Shown here in pieces: positions 63,715 through 64,000 of a stretch of 64,000 nt of DNA. The stretch covers positions 1 to 64,000 of the forward strand of contig NZ_JAKGAM010000013.1 of NCBI RefSeq assembly GCF_023061285.1. The letters run 5' to 3'. The stretch is from Chromohalobacter nigrandesensis (GTDB lineage Bacteria > Pseudomonadota > Gammaproteobacteria > Pseudomonadales > Halomonadaceae). A model generated the notes under the pieces. It was given only the letters and a program-made list of their open reading frames with translations, did no database searches and was not told where the DNA came from. Position 1 is the stretch's first letter, and each line of letters opens with the position of its first letter. The position numbers were made by a program, and so were the translations under genes.

Positions 63715-64000
63715 ATGACTTACCCAATCTATTTTTATAGCGCAGCACATAGTGCAATGCTTAAGCAGTTAATTTCCTTCCACACACTACCTCTTAGTAA
63801 TATAAAAGCTCTCAGTAATTCGAGATTCGAGGATAAATATCTTGACCTTATGTCTTCGAATTATGAAATGAGCGTTACAGAGCCATTCATTGACTCAATA
63901 GCCTCCTTGAACTCTGTATTAAAGGATGCCGAAAAAGAAGCCTCCAGAACATTCGGTACAGATTCAACACTTTTTATATGCTCTGGATCTACAGTTTCAA
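63715..64000 (+). CDS. start of an Orn/Lys/Arg decarboxylase-like PLP enzyme (partial at right edge)
   Basis: The frame from the ATG at 63715 (AAAGG 7 bases upstream; another ATG at 63709) runs open to the edge. The product MTYPIYFYSAAHSAMLKQL has, at its visible end, AEKEASRTFGTDSTLFICSG followed by STVS, the pattern of the PLP-domain start of Orn/Lys/Arg decarboxylases (normally AFGADxTxFLVNG-S/T). The GC content is low, unlike the genome average. The family call is moderate as only 95 residues are visible. Confidence 0.55.
   Translation, partial: MTYPIYFYSAAHSAMLKQLISFHTLPLSNIKALSNSRFEDKYLDLMSSNYEMSVTEPFIDSIASLNSVLKDAEKEASRTFGTDSTLFICSGSTVS

Overview
The window looks like chromosome of a moderately high-GC gammaproteobacterium, most likely a halophile of the family Halomonadaceae (Halomonas/Chromohalobacter-like). 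The evidence is the style of the housekeeping genes: a single-lipoyl-domain AceF with an Asn in the catalytic HRxxNG motif, HemY-type PPO, a YghU-type GST, a DAACS symporter and a Puu-type gamma-glutamyl-polyamine cluster. The family assignment is an inference from gene content; no rRNA or other marker is present.

Layout. 1-2.8 kb: the end of a large protein of probable type VI secretion effector type, a SUMF1-like lipoprotein, a decayed second copy of that lipoprotein, and an IS5-family remnant. 2.9-17.6 kb: a conserved block (aldo/keto reductase, catalase, HelD-like helicase, XRE regulator, GAF-GGDEF-EAL protein, galM, curA-like reductase, hemY-type PPO, DAACS symporter, HAD phosphatase, yghU). 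17.8-22.7 kb: an accessory island with an HNH/membrane protein plus tail-anchored coiled-coil gene pair, an epimerase remnant, a ParD-like/RelE toxin-antitoxin pair, and an internally deleted MFS gene. 22.7-29.2 kb: tenA under a TPP riboswitch, aceE-aceF with a divergent LysR gene, and a Nudix gene. 29.3-38.7 kb: a DAO-family oxidoreductase, a complete hipBA locus behind three phased operators, and a puuA-puuB-antiporter-oxidoreductase operon divergent from a GntR regulator across a 30-bp perfect palindrome. 38.8-54.3 kb: a TetR/dehydrogenase pair with twin operators, a type IV AbiE locus whose toxin is gutted, NYN, GST, RhuM-Fic, DUF808, cspA, an F420-type reductase with LysR, and a MarR-DsbA-SMR-SMR-deaminase cluster, then TauE and AraC. 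54.3-60 kb: a low-GC accessory stretch in which an SF2 helicase gene and a DUF4365 nuclease-like gene are separated by an IS30-family element. 60.3-64 kb: an XRE/MFS divergent pair, a second hipB with a truncated hipA, and the start of a low-GC Orn/Lys/Arg-decarboxylase-like gene that runs off the right edge.

Two themes stand out. First, many self-contained regulator/operator units can be read directly from palindromes (HipB, GntR, TetR, AbiEi, XRE, MarR). Second, the 40-64 kb part is scattered with short degenerate copies of genes that are intact elsewhere in the same window (NYN, DUF808, RhuM/XRE, MFS). Several copies keep both ends and have lost the middle at short microhomologies. In two toxin-antitoxin loci (AbiE and the second hipBA) the antitoxin is intact while the toxin is destroyed.

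The best candidates for undescribed systems are the HNH/coiled-coil pair (17.8-20.6 kb) and the helicase plus DUF4365 pair (55.3-59.9 kb). Both are inferred from domain content and context only.
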